Below, piece after piece: positions 1 through 8,060 of a DNA stretch of 10,335 nt. This stretch comes from Opitutia bacterium. Lineage in GTDB: Bacteria > Verrucomicrobiota > Verrucomicrobiia > Opitutales > UBA953. The notes under the pieces were generated by a model, which saw only the letters and a list, made by a program, of their open reading frames with translations, was not told the DNA's origin and searched no databases. The DNA lies in NCBI GenBank assembly GCA_003485955.1, contig DNHH01000013.1, positions 3,332-13,666 of the forward strand, given 5' to 3'. Position numbers and translations under genes: made by a program. Every line of letters begins with the position of its first letter. Within the stretch, counting starts at the first letter, position 1.

Positions 1-404
1 CTTTAAATAAAGGTGCAGGTTCAGCCTTCGGCCTAGAGTTCCAAATCCTCGACGACGCTAACCATCCTGACGCGAAACTTGGTAAAGACGGTAATCGTAC
101 CATCGGCTCACTCTACGACCTGATCACGGCTAAACAGGATAAGCTCGTGCACCCCATCGGACAATGGAACTATGCCTTCATCCGTACCGACGGCACCAAC
201 GTCGAACACTGGCTCAATGGACGTCTCGTGGTGAGTTACGATCGCACCTCCGAAGCCTTCCGGACGGCCCGTGCAGGCAGTAAATATGCCGATGCGAAAT
301 ACGGTGCTAACTTCGGCGAGTGGGAATCGGGGAATATCTTGCTTCAAGACCACGGCAACGAAGTCAGCTTCCGCAGCATTAAGGTACGCGAGCTTTCTAA
401 GTAA
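1..404 (+). CDS. DUF1080 (3-keto-disaccharide hydrolase) protein, C-terminal part
   Basis: This gene enters from the left edge. The reading frame is open from base 3 and gives 133 residues before a TAA stop; the true start lies outside the window, and the first internal ATG (147) is not the start. The visible part has the sequence style of the DUF1080/PF06439 beta-sandwich: a GLEFQILDD strand, then HPDAK, then GNRTIGSLYDLI, then GQWNYAFI, a strand with HWLNGRLVVSYD, and a closing strand with VSFRSIKVREL. In this family such proteins are usually exported and act on 3-keto-glycosides made by a partner oxidoreductase; that role is known for the family and inferred here. The gene converges on the large cytochrome-type fusion gene, which carries its own DUF1080 domain, so the two may share a substrate class. 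A strong terminator follows the stop. Family assignment is fairly sure; the substrate is unknown. Confidence 0.85.
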   Translation, partial: LNKGAGSAFGLEFQILDDANHPDAKLGKDGNRTIGSLYDLITAKQDKLVHPIGQWNYAFIRTDGTNVEHWLNGRLVVSYDRTSEAFRTARAGSKYADAKYGANFGEWESGNILLQDHGNEVSFRSIKVRELSK

Positions 405-421
405 GGCTCGCTCAATACTTC

Positions 422-455
422 AAAGGCCAAAGGCGTAGTGCCTTTGGCCTTTTTT
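422..455 (+). terminator. Rho-independent terminator after the DUF1080 gene
   Basis: A perfect 13-bp inverted repeat, AAAGGCCAAAGGC (422-434) and its complement (440-452), encloses the 5-base loop GTAGT. The right arm runs into six T residues (450-455). It starts 17 bp after the stop of the left-hand gene and ends 10 bp before the stop of the convergent large gene. The T run follows the stem only on the + strand; read from the other strand the stem is followed by only three T, so it should be a weaker stop for the large gene. Confidence 0.9.
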
Positions 456-465
456 ATTTAATAAA

Positions 466-3400
466 TCACTTCAGCGACTGCAGGTAGGCCAAGAGATCAC
501 GCGCCTGTTCGTCACTAAAGCCGTCCAGCAGGCCAGCGGGCATGATGGTACGCTCGAGGAAGCCAGACTTAATGATGTCTTCGCGGGCGATACGTGTCTC
601 ATAACCACCGGGTGCACGGATAACGACCGCATCTGGCTTATCCGAAACGAGGAATCCTTCGACGAGAGCGCCTTTCACTGTCTCTGCACGATAAACTCGG
701 TACCCAGGCTCATAGACCGCATTGGGTGTAAGGATATTACGTAGAATTGCATCGATGCCCATGGCGCCAACCGCACTCAGGTCAGGACCTAATGACTGCC
801 CTTCCCCGCGAATTAAGTGACAGGTTTGGCAGACGGCAGCAAGTGCCTTGCCTTGAACAAGACTTCCCGGTGTTTTTGCTAAAGCACCAAAGCGGACGAA
901 GTTGGCATCAAGCTTGGTTGCTTCTTCAGCTGAGAGAATACGCGGGCCGTCCGATGTCATCGTAAGCTGAATCGACTTTGGCAACGCAGCCCAACCCTCA
1001 CTACCGCGCGTCTCATAAATCAAACCATCGGGCTTAGCCGTAGCTGCGATACGACGATCAAAGCTCGCACGGATTTCTGCTGCCGTACGTGCCCGCTGCC
1101 AAACACGGATATCAGAAATCTGACCAGCGAACCCGCCAACAGGGGTCGACCAGCCAACTTGCGGGTGATCCACGACACGTAAATCCGTTTGCGAGGATGT
1201 ACCTTCCAATTCTCCGTTAAGGTACAGTGCATAATGGCCTTTATCATCCCGAACCACCGCAAGGTGTAGCCAGTGCTCTTCAGAGACCGGACGACGGGCG
1301 ATAACCACGTCACCCAGGGGTGGATAGAGGTAAATGCGTGGTATGGATGCAGCGAGGTTAACGTCGATGATTCCGCTCAAACCAAAGAGTCCGTCAGCAT
1401 ACGTTATGCCCGCAGACGCCTTGAACCAGGTCTCAAAGGTGTAAGCACCCTCCAGTTTAACCGGCAAGGTAAAGTGTGCATTATCTGAACCATCAAACGT
1501 CGCAATGGTCGCAACCTTATCACCCAATTTCTTCAGCAATTCATTCAACAGAGAGTTGCCAGTCAGTTGCACCTGAAGTCTCTCAATTGCCTTAGCATCA
1601 AGGTCAGCCAGTGGGATTTTATCTGTCGATATTGCTTCAACCAGCAACAGCGACCCCTCTTTAGTGCGTACCCATTGTTCAATCACATGGGCGCGCATCG
1701 CTGAGTTCAACTTTGGCCAAAGACCTAAAAGTAAACTACCAGCTTCTGGCTTCTTACAAACAGCGAGCGCGGTCAGTGCCTCGCGTCGCACATTTGCAGA
1801 ACTGTCCGACGTGTAATTTATAAACACAGCGGGGTCGCCACCACGGAAAGAGGCCAGCGCTTTTAAGACGGCAACAGACTCTTCGACTTTCTTAGACCTA
1901 TCTAAGACGGCAGCCAAATCAGGTTCTAAATCGCTGAGTGCAAACGCCTCAGCAAGCGCTGTGGCAAGCGCTGTCGGCGTACCACCGCGCGGAAGCATTT
2001 CACGGGCAGCAGGCACAATCAACGGCGCAACCTTAGTAGGATCGAGGTTCGACTTGTAATCAATGAGTGCAAGCGCGACCGCTTCCTGGGACTTCTCATT
2101 AACCAACGCAGCTTTAAACACATCAAATGCTTCGGGATTATTGGCCGCTTTTAAAAGTGTTACCAATTCCTCTTTATTCGGTGCGCGATCGAGCTTTGAG
2201 AGAATGCGCGGAACGTAAACGCCCGACTTTACAGGGGGAAGTGCCTGTGCCATCCATAATGCAGACTCTGGATTGAGGTCTGCCAAGCGCTCGACTGTCA
2301 GCCATTTTGTGAGTTCAGTTTGGTAACGTTCTAAGTGAAGACGGATTAAGTAACGCTCGAACAAACGATCATAAGCTGCCCCAACGGGAATCTTCCGTTT
2401 GGCGTTTTGCGTAGAGGGTACCAAGGGAGCATCAATGACTGGCTTGATCATCCGGAACAAGAGCTCGAAAGCTTCATTGGGTGCCTTCGGGATACGTCGA
2501 CCGGCTAACTTAATGACCTCTTGTCGGACGGTTGCATCGGGGTCTTCGGCACAAACCGCTGCCAAGGCAATCACTTGAGCGGAGTCGCTATCCGCATATT
2601 CATTTAACGTCCGCAGAGCTTCACGTCGTATGTTACGCGAGGGGTCCGTAAGCAAGGTACGTACTAGGGTTGCATCGCGTAAACCGAGGCCTTCGAGTGC
2701 CCACAAAGCTGGGATACGTTGTGTGGGTGCACGACCACGGTTCACGACCATCGTACGAAGCACGGGCTCGAGGATGTTGTACTGACGGTCTACAATCGTC
2801 TGCCAGGCAAGGTGGGTGCGGGCAGAACTTTCCGTACCGAGCATTTTGACAAGATCTTCAGGAGTGAGGGTCGAAAAATCAGGAATTGGCAAAGGGGTAT
2901 AGTCGCGGTGACGTATCCGCCAAATCCGTCCACGGGTTTTATCACGTTCAGGGTGATTACGCGGAACTTCGTTATGGCTGATAATTTTGTTATACCAATC
3001 GACGATGTAGAGGCAGCCATCTGGGCCTGCTTTAGCGGCGATTGGACGGAACCAAGGGTCCGTTGAGGTCACTAAATCAAATCCACGTTGGTAACGGAAG
3101 CCATCACCCTCGCGCGTGACACGTACAGATTGTATCGAACCGACAATTGGGTTCGCAACCCACAGTAAATTTTCAGCCTCTGCAGGCCAGCGGCCACGAT
3201 CGGCAATCGCTAAACCACTCAACCCTGAACCACCCATCCGGAAGTCCGTCGCTGTTCCGGGAAACTCAGGTGCGTACGAAACCCACTGACTGTTTGCGCA
3301 GCCTGGATAATTGGCGTATTCATGAAACGGCATAACAGGGTAGCCGAAATCATTCGCCTCTTGTATCCAGCAATCACCGTCTTCGGTTAAGGCTAAGCCC

Positions 3401-4692
3401 CAAATATTACAGGGGCCGTTACTCGTAATATCAAAACTAGTACCGTCAGGTTTGAATTTAGCCATTCGCGTTTGGTCGAAACGTGTAACCACACCATCGG
3501 TACCTTTTACTTGGCTATAATTAAACGCACCTTGAGCCAACCAAACCCAGCCACCGGGAGCTCGCGTAAATTGGTGGGGCATGAGGTGTGAATCTTGCAC
3601 ACCAAAGCCTGAAAGCAGGACTTTGCTTTTATCGGCACGTCCATCGCCATCAGAGTCAGTAAACTCAACAATATTGGTGCCATGGTGAACAATCGCTTTG
3701 TCACCATTACCCATTGGCAAAAGTCCCGTGGGTATAGCCAAACCATCCATAAACACATGTGGCTTGCCAACAATCGCACCCTTAACAGGACGGTCGAAGA
3801 CCAAAACTTTATCACGCGCACGCGAGGCATAGAGCGCTGCAGCGACCGCAGGCGACTCATTACCGTCTACAGGGTATTCCAGTGCAGTCATCGTCCACAT
3901 TCTGCCCTGCTGATCCCAATCAATGGTGATAAATTTACCGGTATCAGCCGTCTCAGTCGCAACTAATTCAATTTCATACCCGGGGGGCAAAATGAAAGTT
4001 GCGAGTTCTTCCTCAGCGGTGAGTGGTGAAGGTTTCTGAGGAGGACTTTGTAGTGCTTGAACACCTGATGCTGCAATCGGGGTGAGTTTTAGGTTTCGAA
4101 ATTCAACTTGCGTCTTTCCGCCACCATGAAGCTGCAAGCCAATGTGACCTGAGCGCGGAATCTTTGGATCTATTTCGGTATAATCGAAAGCCTTCTGCTC
4201 GTTGACCCATGCTTGCAAGCGTGCACCCGCCGCAACGATGCGATAATAATTCCATTGGTTATCAAGAATCGGCGCAAATGGCTTGGGTGGGCTAGCGAGG
4301 ACTTTATCGCGACGTGATTCGTCGTAGAGCTTTCCCCACCACTCTGTACCAATATCTGCCTGGTAGCCCGACATCTCATCTGAATTGGGAACACGCACGG
4401 ACCTAAATTGCAGACCTGAATTTGTGAAGCCACCACCGCTATGCATCCGAACTTCAAAGGTAAGTTCGAAATTCTCGTAATTCTCCGTCGTCGCTAAAAA
4501 GACATTGTGAGGCTGGGTTCGTTCGGTACTTCCGCCGACAATACATTCATTGGTGAGGTCGACGTGCCAGACAGTTGGGTCGCCCTCCCACCCTTTTAAC
4601 GTCTTTCCATCAAAAAGACTGATAGGGTCTGCCGCCAACGTGGCACTCAAAAATACGCCCAATACACCTAATATACGAAGCGGAAACTGCAT
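466..4692 (-). CDS. Secreted PVC-type dehydrogenase / c-haem fusion with N-terminal DUF1080, HEAT repeats and LamG domain
   Basis: The product is a 1408-residue exported multidomain protein. Residues 1-21 form a signal peptide with a likely cut after ATLA. Residues 24-205 are a DUF1080 (3-keto-disaccharide hydrolase) domain that opens with SLFDGKTLKGW and closes with VEFRNLKLTPI. Residues about 228-600 resemble the PVC membrane-bound dehydrogenase beta-propeller (TIGR02604 type), with a calcium-loop-like DSDGDGRAD at 346-354 and the DGCLYIVDWYN motif near 558-568. Residues about 610-1030 are helical HEAT-like repeats. Residues about 1062-1215 form a LamG/concanavalin-like domain ending in FAGQISDIRVWQRARTAAEI. 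Residues about 1270-1408 are a PVC haem-binding cytochrome c domain: the CQTCH motif (C1288, C1291, H1292; bases 817-831) binds haem and M1384 in RTIMPAGLLDGFS is the likely sixth ligand. By family it should oxidise an external substrate and pass electrons to its haem; linkage to 3-keto-glycoside cleavage is my inference. The ATG at 4692 directly precedes the signal peptide, with no clear Shine-Dalgarno site. It may be co-transcribed with the gene ending at 4730. Confidence 0.9.
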   Translation of the reverse strand: MQFPLRILGVLGVFLSATLAADPISLFDGKTLKGWEGDPTVWHVDLTNECIVGGSTERTQPHNVFLATTENYENFELTFEVRMHSGGGFTNSGLQFRSVRVPNSDEMSGYQADIGTEWWGKLYDESRRDKVLASPPKPFAPILDNQWNYYRIVAAGARLQAWVNEQKAFDYTEIDPKIPRSGHIGLQLHGGGKTQVEFRNLKLTPIAASGVQALQSPPQKPSPLTAEEELATFILPPGYEIELVATETADTGKFITIDWDQQGRMWTMTALEYPVDGNESPAVAAALYASRARDKVLVFDRPVKGAIVGKPHVFMDGLAIPTGLLPMGNGDKAIVHHGTNIVEFTDSDGDGRADKSKVLLSGFGVQDSHLMPHQFTRAPGGWVWLAQGAFNYSQVKGTDGVVTRFDQTRMAKFKPDGTSFDITSNGPCNIWGLALTEDGDCWIQEANDFGYPVMPFHEYANYPGCANSQWVSYAPEFPGTATDFRMGGSGLSGLAIADRGRWPAEAENLLWVANPIVGSIQSVRVTREGDGFRYQRGFDLVTSTDPWFRPIAAKAGPDGCLYIVDWYNKIISHNEVPRNHPERDKTRGRIWRIRHRDYTPLPIPDFSTLTPEDLVKMLGTESSARTHLAWQTIVDRQYNILEPVLRTMVVNRGRAPTQRIPALWALEGLGLRDATLVRTLLTDPSRNIRREALRTLNEYADSDSAQVIALAAVCAEDPDATVRQEVIKLAGRRIPKAPNEAFELLFRMIKPVIDAPLVPSTQNAKRKIPVGAAYDRLFERYLIRLHLERYQTELTKWLTVERLADLNPESALWMAQALPPVKSGVYVPRILSKLDRAPNKEELVTLLKAANNPEAFDVFKAALVNEKSQEAVALALIDYKSNLDPTKVAPLIVPAAREMLPRGGTPTALATALAEAFALSDLEPDLAAVLDRSKKVEESVAVLKALASFRGGDPAVFINYTSDSSANVRREALTALAVCKKPEAGSLLLGLWPKLNSAMRAHVIEQWVRTKEGSLLLVEAISTDKIPLADLDAKAIERLQVQLTGNSLLNELLKKLGDKVATIATFDGSDNAHFTLPVKLEGAYTFETWFKASAGITYADGLFGLSGIIDVNLAASIPRIYLYPPLGDVVIARRPVSEEHWLHLAVVRDDKGHYALYLNGELEGTSSQTDLRVVDHPQVGWSTPVGGFAGQISDIRVWQRARTAAEIRASFDRRIAATAKPDGLIYETRGSEGWAALPKSIQLTMTSDGPRILSAEEATKLDANFVRFGALAKTPGSLVQGKALAAVCQTCHLIRGEGQSLGPDLSAVGAMGIDAILRNILTPNAVYEPGYRVYRAETVKGALVEGFLVSDKPDAVVIRAPGGYETRIAREDIIKSGFLERTIMPAGLLDGFSDEQARDLLAYLQSLK
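1952..1974 (-). repeat. 12-bp tandem duplication inside the HEAT region
   Basis: The 11-mer GCAAGCGCTGT occurs at 1952-1962 and again at 1964-1974, a period of 12 bases or four codons. In the protein it gives TALA twice in a row (TALATALAEA, near residue 910). This is a small in-frame duplication in an alanine-rich helix and keeps the reading frame. Confidence 0.8.
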
Positions 4693-4729
4693 GGGTTTAT
4701 GACAGCAAAGAAGAGAGATTGTTCCACAC

Positions 4730-5179
4730 TTATTTTGTCGGTAAACCTCGCAACCATGTCACCCAACCAGCTGGTAAGCCACGAGTTTGCGCCCCCCGGA
4801 CAATTTTCTCATGATAGGTCTTGGCAGGGAGGTGCGGACCTGTCGGATCAATCACTCGGTAGAGTTGTACTTCCATCGGGCAATCTTGGATGCCACCCTC
4901 CCAAACCGAAATACGCATACGGCGATAGCCCTCACCAATAGCTTCATCGAGACGAATCCAGTCGGCTACCGTCATCTCATAAACAAAGCCCCAAACCCCG
5001 ATACCAAGTTCATCAGCAACGACATCTTCGGAGCCCCCACCCCACATTGGACTTGGGTAAGAAAAACGCAAAGTGTGTGCAGAGAGAAATGCTTTACCGC
5101 GTGCCTGCGCGCCTGGGCAACGACGGGCGATTTGACCTGCATCGAGGTCCGAACCGTAAGCGAAATAAAACCTGCTCAT
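4730..5179 (-). CDS. Gamma-glutamylcyclotransferase-like (GGCT/AIG2 fold) protein
   Basis: The product has 149 residues, the usual size for a single GGCT-fold domain, and no signal peptide, so it should be cytoplasmic. The N-terminus RFYFAYGSDL matches the family's substrate-binding YGSNL loop, followed by the RRCPGA stretch common in bacterial members. MWGGGSEDVV (45-54) and GVWGFVYEMT (61-70) also match the bacterial subgroup. Family members release 5-oxoproline from gamma-glutamyl compounds using a glutamate in an LDxxEG motif. Here the motif reads LDEAIGEGYRR (77-87), so the catalytic position is Ile81; E79 and E83 lie nearby but out of register. Activity is therefore doubtful, and a binding or altered role is possible. 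The start is the ATG at 5179. Its stop lies 37 bp upstream of the large fusion gene on the same strand with no terminator between them, so an operon is possible, although no functional link is obvious. Confidence 0.8.
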   Translation of the reverse strand: MSRFYFAYGSDLDAGQIARRCPGAQARGKAFLSAHTLRFSYPSPMWGGGSEDVVADELGIGVWGFVYEMTVADWIRLDEAIGEGYRRMRISVWEGGIQDCPMEVQLYRVIDPTGPHLPAKTYHEKIVRGAQTRGLPAGWVTWLRGLPTK

Positions 5180-5270
5180 CAGGTCTTTATCTTCTCAGTC
5201 TCTGAACCTGTCGCAAGTGAGGAATGCCTTTGGGCTCGCAACTTTTACCCGAAAAATGTGTTAATAAGGC
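5180..5270. promoter_or_regulatory. Divergent intergenic region between the GGCT-like and alpha/beta hydrolase genes
   Basis: These 91 bp separate two gene starts that point away from each other, so promoters for both should lie here. I could not find a convincing -35/-10 pair on either strand. An AT-rich TTAATA at 5261-5266 sits too close to the ATG at 5271 to be a normal -10 box unless the transcript is leaderless. The call rests on gene orientation. Confidence 0.4.
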
Positions 5271-6191
5271 ATGCGCGCTGTGACTTTATTCGCACTTCTA
5301 ACGACGGCGCTTTTCGCCGCAGACCCCGTTGTCATCGATGGTTCTTGGACGAATCAAGCCTCGGGACGCGTCATCGCCTACCGTGCCCGCATTCCAGCCG
5401 AAGCTGGGAAACGCCCTACAGTGCTTATTTCTCATGGTCTCGGCGGCAGTATGGATGGGATGGAATACTTAGGGACGCACTGGGCGGCACGCGGCTACCT
5501 TGTGATTCACCTCCAACACCCAGGCTCCGACTCATCCATCATCAAGGGCATGGTGTTAGCTCGAGAGACGACCCTCAAGGCCGCGACGTCTACGGAGGAA
5601 TTTACCGCGCGTGTTCAAGACGCCAAAATCGCACTCGATAAACTACGTACTACTCCTGGTCTTTCTGAACATTACGATGCGGGCGAAGTTGCCATCTGTG
5701 GACATTCTTATGGCGGACGTACCTCCTTAGCACTTTCGGGCGAGCGCTACCCGACAGCCCCTGGCGTAGATTTTTCGGATCCACGTATTCGTGCAGCCAT
5801 TGTGCTCTCCCCTCCGCCTTACTCAGGCGTAGAACGATTCTCGACGATTGGCATCCCGCAGTTTCATTGGACAGGAACCGCCGACACCACTCCACTAGAA
5901 GAAAGCAAAGATCCTGCCATGCGGATGTGCCCTTGGCGCGAATCCTCCACAGCCAGTAGCTACCTCGTCGTTCTCGACGGAGCCGATCACATGACATTTT
6001 CGGGACGCCTGCCGTTGATGGATAAAGCTCGCCGAAAGAATTACCTTCACTGGCACGGCATTCTTGCAGAAGCGACCACTCGGTTCCTAGACGCAACTTT
6101 ACAGGCAAACAAAGAAGCTAAGAGCTGGCTGGATGGAGAAGGCTTAAACAAAATCCTCGGACCTAAAGACAAAATCGAGCGTCGGAAATAA
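5271..6191 (+). CDS. Secreted alpha/beta hydrolase (dienelactone hydrolase / PAF-acetylhydrolase-like)
   Basis: The 306-residue product starts with a short signal peptide (1-16, likely cut after ALFA), so it acts outside the cytoplasm. The alpha/beta hydrolase signature is complete. The oxyanion-hole strand is RPTVLISHGLGGS (48-60). The nucleophile elbow GHSYGG places the serine at residue 146. A plausible acid is D205 in TGTADTTP, and the histidine is H240 in DGADHMTFSG. Length and motif spacing suit the chlorophyllase / PAF-acetylhydrolase / COG4188 group of esterases. The substrate is not evident; an ester is the natural guess. The ATG at 5271 is the one that gives the signal peptide; AAGG lies only one base upstream of it, too close for a normal Shine-Dalgarno site. 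The stop is 3 bp from the stop of the convergent TonB-dependent receptor. Confidence 0.87.
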   Translation: MRAVTLFALLTTALFAADPVVIDGSWTNQASGRVIAYRARIPAEAGKRPTVLISHGLGGSMDGMEYLGTHWAARGYLVIHLQHPGSDSSIIKGMVLARETTLKAATSTEEFTARVQDAKIALDKLRTTPGLSEHYDAGEVAICGHSYGGRTSLALSGERYPTAPGVDFSDPRIRAAIVLSPPPYSGVERFSTIGIPQFHWTGTADTTPLEESKDPAMRMCPWRESSTASSYLVVLDGADHMTFSGRLPLMDKARRKNYLHWHGILAEATTRFLDATLQANKEAKSWLDGEGLNKILGPKDKIERRK

Positions 6192-6194
6192 AGC

Positions 6195-8060
6195 CTAGAA
6201 CTTTCGGCTTAAACCAAGATAGACCGAACGCGGTGCTGCCGGGTAACCAATACTGGTGAGCTCAGCCCGTTCATTCGTTAGATTCTCGACCCGCAAAGAA
6301 AGATCGGTCGCGCCACTCAAACTATAGCGCACCCATAGACGTAGTTGTAGTGAGTTCGACAAATCCACGCGACTCCCTGTGTTAAAATCAAAATCTTCCC
6401 GTCCATGAAGCCACGTGGCTACAACACCAACCACGCAAGCACTGGAAGGCCGGACTTCCACGCCAGCGCTTAATGCCAAATCAGGTCGACGCAGAAGCCT
6501 TTCGCCCGCAGCGACCACACCTAGATAGTCTGATAGTGCTTCAGCCTCGAGCCACGTCGCGCTCCCGAACAATCGCCAACCAATAGCTGGGCGCACTTCT
6601 CCGCCAAGCTCTAGGCCACGCGTACGCGCCTTTCCGATATTAAAAGTACGGTAGTTATCCGCAGGGTCGTAATCAATCAGGTCACTTAATTTATTTTCGA
6701 ACACAACTGCGGTCCAAGCGGGTCCAAAAGGTCCTTCGGCAACATGCCGTACACCAATTTCCGTCGATAAATTTGATTCCGGCCGCAGCGGTTTATTCTG
6801 CGACGTGCCATAGGCTAAATCATTAGCGGCAGGAGCGCGAAAAGCAGTGGCGACCTTGGCCTGCAAGGTAAGACCTGGCCGTAATGCACGTAGCCACGAA
6901 AATTCATAGGATGTCTTGCCGCTGTAATCGGTGAAGCTGTCTTTGCGCAATCCAACGCGCAGGCGATCTGCGTCGGTAACCTTCCAATCGGTACGTAGCC
7001 ATGCACCAAAACCTTCTTGAGTGTCACGCCAGTTGAGCGAAAAGGGATCGAGAGCCTTTTGGTCGAAGGTCGTCGTCTCATAGGTTAAACCGTAACCTAG
7101 GGTAAGTCGGCGATTGATCTCCGATTCACCCAGTACGGTTAATTCGTCACGGCTTAGTAAGAACCTTTGGTGATAAAGGTAAGGTCCGTAAAATGACGTA
7201 CCGTCGACGTAACTCGTGACCGTTGATTCTGAGTGCGACCAAAACACCTCACCTCGAAAACCGTCTCGACTCCATTGTATACCCGGTGAAATCAGCCACC
7301 CCGTATCTTTCTGCCAATCATTGGGATCATCGAGACCCGATGCCGAGCGCTGACCTGGTAAGCCTGCATGCGTTTGGTCTGTAGAAAAAATAACATTGGC
7401 TTGGCATTCACTCGACAGAGCCCACACCGCTTTTCCCAATGCATGCGATGAGTTTCGATCTGCATTATTGCGCCAACCATCTTCACGCAGGGTGCTTAAG
7501 TCCAAGACCAGTCCAGCCGTCGATGTAGGACCTGCATTACGATCGAGATAAGATAAGCCAGCGCTGATACGTCCGTACGAGCCCGCTTCTGCCTTTACCT
7601 GAGTTGAGCGGTCATCTTTTAAAGGATCCCGCAAACGGATATCAATCACGCCACCTAACGCATTAGCGCCATAGAGTGAAGAGGAGGCACCACGTAAAAT
7701 TTCAAGAGATGCGATGCCACTTAATTGATAGCGCCCAGGCTCATAGCTACCGGAGAACCCGGGACTCAATCGACGTCCATCGAGTAAAAGTTCGGTCTGC
7801 GATGAATTCGTGCCACGCGTGAATAATGATGTCTGCGAGCCTTCACCCGCTTGAGTCAAAGCAAGCAGTCCAGGGACACCTTCAAGCGCCCCAGCAACAT
7901 CTACCTTCCCCGCCTCCGCTAGCCATTCACCATCTATCTTCGTGACAGAGGGCGAGGAAGTGCCCGCGGGCGCCACTATCCGAGTTTCAACCACAACCGT
8001 CTCAGGCAGGCTGGGCAATGCCTGAGCGGTAGCCGCGAGCATGACAAGGGAGAGTCGCAT
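6195..8060 (-). CDS. TonB-dependent outer-membrane receptor (BtuB/CirA-like)
   Basis: From the ATG at 8060 the product has 621 residues, close to the size of BtuB-type receptors. An upstream in-frame TTG at 8096 would add 12 residues ahead of the signal peptide, so I prefer the ATG. The signal peptide MRLSLVMLAATAQA (1-14) is followed by a TonB-box-like ETVVVETR (20-27). The plug domain spans about 35-146, with LLLDGRRLSPG and the hallmark ILRGASSSLYGANALGGVIDI (121-141). The rest is a 22-strand-type barrel with many aromatic-ended strands, closing in SVYLGLSRKF with the terminal phenylalanine typical of outer-membrane barrels. It should import a scarce ligand such as a cobamide, metal chelate or oligosaccharide using TonB energy; the ligand cannot be read. 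The 82-bp upstream gap is too short for a cobalamin riboswitch, so vitamin B12 is not supported. No partner transporter genes are adjacent. Confidence 0.92.
   Translation of the reverse strand: MRLSLVMLAATAQALPSLPETVVVETRIVAPAGTSSPSVTKIDGEWLAEAGKVDVAGALEGVPGLLALTQAGEGSQTSLFTRGTNSSQTELLLDGRRLSPGFSGSYEPGRYQLSGIASLEILRGASSSLYGANALGGVIDIRLRDPLKDDRSTQVKAEAGSYGRISAGLSYLDRNAGPTSTAGLVLDLSTLREDGWRNNADRNSSHALGKAVWALSSECQANVIFSTDQTHAGLPGQRSASGLDDPNDWQKDTGWLISPGIQWSRDGFRGEVFWSHSESTVTSYVDGTSFYGPYLYHQRFLLSRDELTVLGESEINRRLTLGYGLTYETTTFDQKALDPFSLNWRDTQEGFGAWLRTDWKVTDADRLRVGLRKDSFTDYSGKTSYEFSWLRALRPGLTLQAKVATAFRAPAANDLAYGTSQNKPLRPESNLSTEIGVRHVAEGPFGPAWTAVVFENKLSDLIDYDPADNYRTFNIGKARTRGLELGGEVRPAIGWRLFGSATWLEAEALSDYLGVVAAGERLLRRPDLALSAGVEVRPSSACVVGVVATWLHGREDFDFNTGSRVDLSNSLQLRLWVRYSLSGATDLSLRVENLTNERAELTSIGYPAAPRSVYLGLSRKF

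Noticed and set aside
2719..3066. A 115-residue + strand open frame inside the large fusion gene
   Set aside because: It is antisense to the end of the propeller and the start of the HEAT region, which are well conserved in style; no independent coding signal is seen.
4787..5641. A 284-residue open frame on the + strand across the GGCT-like gene and the start of the hydrolase gene
   Set aside because: It runs antisense to one gene with clear family motifs and out of frame through another; its translation is rich in Arg, His and Cys with no domain-like pattern. It is a chance frame.
5650..6108. A 152-residue open frame on the - strand inside the alpha/beta hydrolase gene
   Set aside because: It lies wholly opposite a gene with an intact catalytic triad and shows no recognisable motif.
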